Shown: positions 13,416-15,029 of the stretch, in pieces | How positions within the stretch are numbered: position 1 is the stretch's first letter | Layout: the number at the start of each line of letters is the position of its first letter | Origin: Candidatus Tayloriibacteriota bacterium | GTDB lineage: Bacteria > Patescibacteriota > Minisyncoccia > Phycocordibacterales > PALSA-1337 | DNA length: 15,029 bases | Assembly (NCBI GenBank): GCA_003170325.1 | Contig: PMZP01000048.1 | Coordinates: 1 to 15,029, forward strand | Direction: 5' to 3' | Notes under the pieces: model-generated | Told to the model about the DNA's origin: nothing | Databases searched by the model: none | What the model saw: only the letters and a program-made list of their open reading frames with translations | Made by a program: the position numbers and the translations under genes

Positions 13416-13549
13416 AAAAGCATATGAGAAACATCGCGATCGGACACAAGTGCGCCAATACTATCGTTGGTATTGGCGGACATAGGGATATAGCCACAGA
13501 AGACGTTCTGCGGTATCCAGCTCTTATTCGCGATGTTTTTTATGCTTTT
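13416..13549 (-). ncRNA. Structured three-way-junction leader RNA, candidate riboswitch aptamer
   Basis: Pairings on the minus strand: P1a AAAAGCAT / ATGCTTTT (13549-13542 with 13423-13416), P1b AAACATCGCGA / TCGCGATGTTT (13538-13528 with 13439-13429), P2 GGATA / TATCC closing CCGCAGAA-CGTC-TTCTGTGG (13518-13486), and P3 CGCCAATAC / GTATTGGCG (13478-13470 with 13461-13453). The third pair of the P2 inner helix is G-U on this strand but would be an A/C mismatch on the other, which favours minus-strand transcription. TGTCCG occurs on both sides of P3 in the junction. It begins about 6 nt after the predicted start site. It does not match a riboswitch class I know. Confidence 0.65.
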
Positions 13550-13561
13550 AGGCATGAGTAT

Positions 13562-13590
13562 AGGATAGGATAAAAGTGAGCGGGTGTCAA
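13562..13590 (-). promoter_or_regulatory. Sigma70-type promoter of the MFS leader
   Basis: Minus-strand TTGACA (13590-13585), 17-nt spacer, TATCCT (13567-13562). Start near 13555, so the untranslated leader is about 268 nt. Confidence 0.7.
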
Positions 13591-13619
13591 ATGAGTGGGT
13601 GAAGGTGAATCAGTGGCAG

Positions 13620-13782
13620 GTATCCACGCATATCTCACACGTCCAGGCAGCAATTTGTTTACATCTATTTAGATCTATGCTTAGCTATCAAAGGTGTTCG
13701 ACTAAACTTGGGTTCTTGATGGTGAACAACTTATTGAAAGGCGATATATGATCTGGAAAGCTAAAGTCTATGACGTGGATAC
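13620..13782. other. Long-range stem in a gene-free stretch, possible second structured RNA
   Basis: GTATCCACGCATA (13620-13632) pairs with TATGaCGTGGATAC (13769-13782): 13 bp with one bulged A across a 136-nt interior. Inside it TTAGCT (13681-13686) can pair with AGCTAA (13759-13764). ATCAA/TTGAT and TGTTC/GAACA (13687-13728) interleave like a pseudoknot. No convincing reading frame is present. If transcribed on the plus strand it would end at the weak terminator near 13854-13880. It was compared by eye with tmRNA, RNase P and SRP RNA and not matched. Confidence 0.4.
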
Positions 13783-13853
13783 ATGAAGAAATGGGACGTT
13801 GTTACATAGAAACGAGCCTCTGCACATCAGTGATAGCATCGTAAGGTTAGACG

Positions 13854-13880
13854 CGACGTAATAAATCGTCGGCCTTTTAT
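13854..13880 (+). terminator. Weak intrinsic terminator on the plus strand
   Basis: A 5-bp stem CGACG / CGTCG (13854-13858 and 13867-13871) with an 8-nt loop is followed by GCCTTTTAT and TATTT. It has no coding gene upstream on this strand, so it would serve a non-coding transcript if it is real. Confidence 0.35.
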
Positions 13881-13883
13881 TAT

Positions 13884-13903
13884 TTATGCATTTATTGCAT
13901 AAT
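13884..13903 (+). promoter_or_regulatory. Inverted repeat and possible -10 before the HAD gene
   Basis: TTATGCA / TGCATAA (13884-13890 and 13896-13902) is a 7-bp inverted repeat; its right arm overlaps CATAAT (13898-13903), a possible -10 about 38 nt before ATG 13941. No good -35 was seen. Confidence 0.35.
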
Positions 13904-13940
13904 GGTTCCAACGTCGGATAACATAGCTAGCAGATTACTT

Positions 13941-14537
13941 ATGAAACCAAAACCGATCATCTTTATCGATTTCGACGGGACATTATGCTTCGATAAATAT
14001 TGGAGGAGCCTTCCGCCGGAGCGATATGAGATAGTCCAGAGTTTCATTTTTGGGAAAGACAGCACGCTGGTGAATGATTGGATGAAAGGGAAATACACGG
14101 CTGAAGAGATCAATCATCTGCTAGCGGAAAAGATGGGCGTGCCATACGAAGAATTATGGGCGTTGTTCGTCCGTGATTGTGAGACTATGCAGGTATCTCT
14201 GGAGGTGCTGGAGGATATCTCTTCTTTGAGGGATCGATACACCGTCATATTGATAACGGGGAACATGGACAGTTTTACGAGATTCACCGTTCCTGCTCTG
14301 CATCTGGATCAATATTTCGACTATATAAATAACTCTTTCTTTGCGGGCAAATTGAAGGATGATTCAAAGGGTGCGGCGTTCATGGAATATGCGAAGTCAC
14401 TAGGAGTATCGATAACAGATTGCTTTCTGATCGACAACTCTCTTAAAGCCTGTGAGTCGTTCACAGATCTGGGAGGAACTTCTTATCTGATCACACCGGA
14501 ACGCCAGGTCGGATATTTTCTAAAGAGATTTGCATAA
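13941..14537 (+). CDS. HAD-superfamily hydrolase
   Basis: The 198-residue protein is a haloacid-dehalogenase-fold phosphatase. Motif I is DFDGT (Asp10 nucleophile, Asp12 acid). Motif II is LITGN with Thr106, Lys143 in DDSKGAAF is motif III, and LIDNS with Asp165 is motif IV. A helical cap lies between motif I and motif II (about 25-95), typical of C1-cap, phosphoserine phosphatase-like enzymes. The substrate is a small phosphorylated molecule, not identifiable here. ATG 13941 is chosen because family members start a few residues before the DFDGT strand; the upstream ATG 13902 would add 13 residues without family support and overlaps the likely promoter. No Shine-Dalgarno is visible. The metallopeptidase gene follows after 14 nt, probably in the same transcript. 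Confidence 0.85.
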   Translation: MKPKPIIFIDFDGTLCFDKYWRSLPPERYEIVQSFIFGKDSTLVNDWMKGKYTAEEINHLLAEKMGVPYEELWALFVRDCETMQVSLEVLEDISSLRDRYTVILITGNMDSFTRFTVPALHLDQYFDYINNSFFAGKLKDDSKGAAFMEYAKSLGVSITDCFLIDNSLKACESFTDLGGTSYLITPERQVGYFLKRFA

Positions 14538-14551
14538 AACGATTCTTTATC

Positions 14552-14956
14552 ATGAATATCTCCGACATCCGTTCGATCTTCCGCATACGCATCAGGCATT
14601 CGGTTTACCGGACTCGCAGTCGGCGGTTGTATGAGGCGCAGAAGGAAACGGCGCGCGATATGGTGCATGAGCGGGTCGGACATTTCATGGGACATTATGG
14701 GATGAGACATGGCATGGCGGTCGGGCGGATCGCGATCAGGAACCAGAAGAGCCGATGGGGCAGTTGCTCGAAGAAGGGGAATCTGAATTTCAATTACAAG
14801 CTGGCATTCTTGCCAGTGGAACTTCGCGACTATGTGATCGTCCACGAGATCTGCCACATCAAGGAATTCAATCACGGCCGCGGATTCTGGGACTTGGTGA
14901 AAGAGACGGTGCCTGATTATAAGGAGGTGAGGAAGAGGTTGAGGGAGGTGAGGTGA
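14552..14956 (+). CDS. YgjP-like (DUF45/M48-type) metallopeptidase
   Basis: The 134-residue protein carries the YgjP/DUF45 signature. IRNQKSRWGSCSKKGNLNFN (62-81) is the conserved strand region, and VIVHEICHIKEFNHGRGFW (95-113) contains the HExxH zinc site (His98, Glu99, His102) and the third ligand His108. It is shorter than E. coli YgjP (about 167 residues), lacking most of the N-terminal part. The family is predicted to be zinc-dependent peptidases; substrates are unknown, and these genes are often found near restriction or nucleotide-related loci. The start at 14552, 14 nt after the HAD gene, has no clear Shine-Dalgarno. The ending LREVR and TGA stop are family-like. There is no membrane segment, so it acts in the cytoplasm. 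Confidence 0.85.
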   Translation: MNISDIRSIFRIRIRHSVYRTRSRRLYEAQKETARDMVHERVGHFMGHYGMRHGMAVGRIAIRNQKSRWGSCSKKGNLNFNYKLAFLPVELRDYVIVHEICHIKEFNHGRGFWDLVKETVPDYKEVRKRLREVR

Positions 14957-14966
14957 AGTCATGGTG

Positions 14967-14972
14967 TATAAT
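14967..14972 (+). promoter_or_regulatory. -10 box of the gene at the right edge
   Basis: A consensus TATAAT lies just after the metallopeptidase stop. The start site near 14979 would leave a leader of about 23 nt before ATG 15002. No clear -35. Confidence 0.45.
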
Positions 14973-15001
14973 AACTCCAAGTAAGATATTGTAATTAAAT
15001 T

Positions 15002-15029
15002 ATGGGGGATAAAAAAGACTGGTCTGAAT
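15002..15029 (+). CDS. Start of a gene cut by the window edge
   Basis: ATG 15002 opens a frame reading MGDKKDWSE to the window end. A TATAAT at 14967-14972 supports a new transcript here. Nine codons are too few to name a product. Confidence 0.4.

Noticed and set aside
13416..13549. A MITE-like mobile element because of its terminal inverted repeats
   Set aside because: No flanking target duplication was found, and the internal stems plus the promoter placed 13 nt upstream fit a leader RNA better; a genome copy search could reopen this.
13424..13573. A 49-codon plus-strand frame over the structured leader
   Set aside because: It overlaps the long perfect stems, which explain the sequence better; no promoter, ribosome site or known family supports it.
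13600..13890. tmRNA, RNase P RNA or SRP RNA
   Set aside because: The diagnostic segments of these RNAs were not found by eye on either strand, although a model search was not possible.

Overview
The window looks like a piece of a small-genome bacterial chromosome, most likely from the Candidate Phyla Radiation (Patescibacteria, perhaps a Parcubacteria-like lineage). This is inferred from the gene families present (PIF1-WYL helicase, HTH plus Doc pair, tiny GIY-YIG nuclease, DUF4870 protein, YgjP-like metallopeptidase) and from frequent genes without a Shine-Dalgarno sequence. No rRNA, tRNA, CRISPR array or intact insertion sequence was seen. TGA acts as an ordinary stop codon, so the Gracilibacteria/SR1 code does not apply.

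Left part (1-3650, + strand): the end of a DUF4209/HEPN-like gene overlaps the type I restriction subunit gene hsdR. A ClpS-like adaptor and a YqfO/NIF3-like small protein follow closely. Centre (3650-10320): single-gene minus-strand units alternate with plus-strand genes. The minus-strand genes encode a membrane-anchored trypsin-like protease, a DHH-like protein, a PDE-type HD phosphohydrolase and an unrecognised 266-residue protein. The plus-strand genes encode a 47-residue basic protein, a PIF1-WYL helicase preceded by two families of inverted repeats, and a proline-rich winged-helix protein. Right part (10440-15029): an HTH antitoxin/Doc toxin module behind a palindromic operator, a GIY-YIG nuclease, a DUF4870 membrane protein, a minus-strand MFS transporter interrupted by one in-frame TGA, about 650 bases of structured non-coding DNA, a HAD phosphatase, a YgjP-like metallopeptidase, and the first codons of one more gene.

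Two expression styles are visible. The minus-strand genes are mostly monocistronic: each has a Shine-Dalgarno-like element, an intrinsic terminator just after the stop, and in most cases a TTGACA-type promoter. Four of their five leaders also share an AAACCAA-like box. The plus-strand genes mostly lack a Shine-Dalgarno sequence, and two sit 6 nt downstream of a TATAAT box, as expected for leaderless transcripts.

The most notable signal is the leader of the MFS gene. A TTGACA-17-TATCCT promoter is followed within about 6 nt by a 134-nt three-way-junction RNA. After that comes a pair of mutually exclusive hairpins (terminator versus antiterminator), then the AAACCAA box, the ribosome site and the start codon. 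This has the layout of a riboswitch, and I do not recognise its class.
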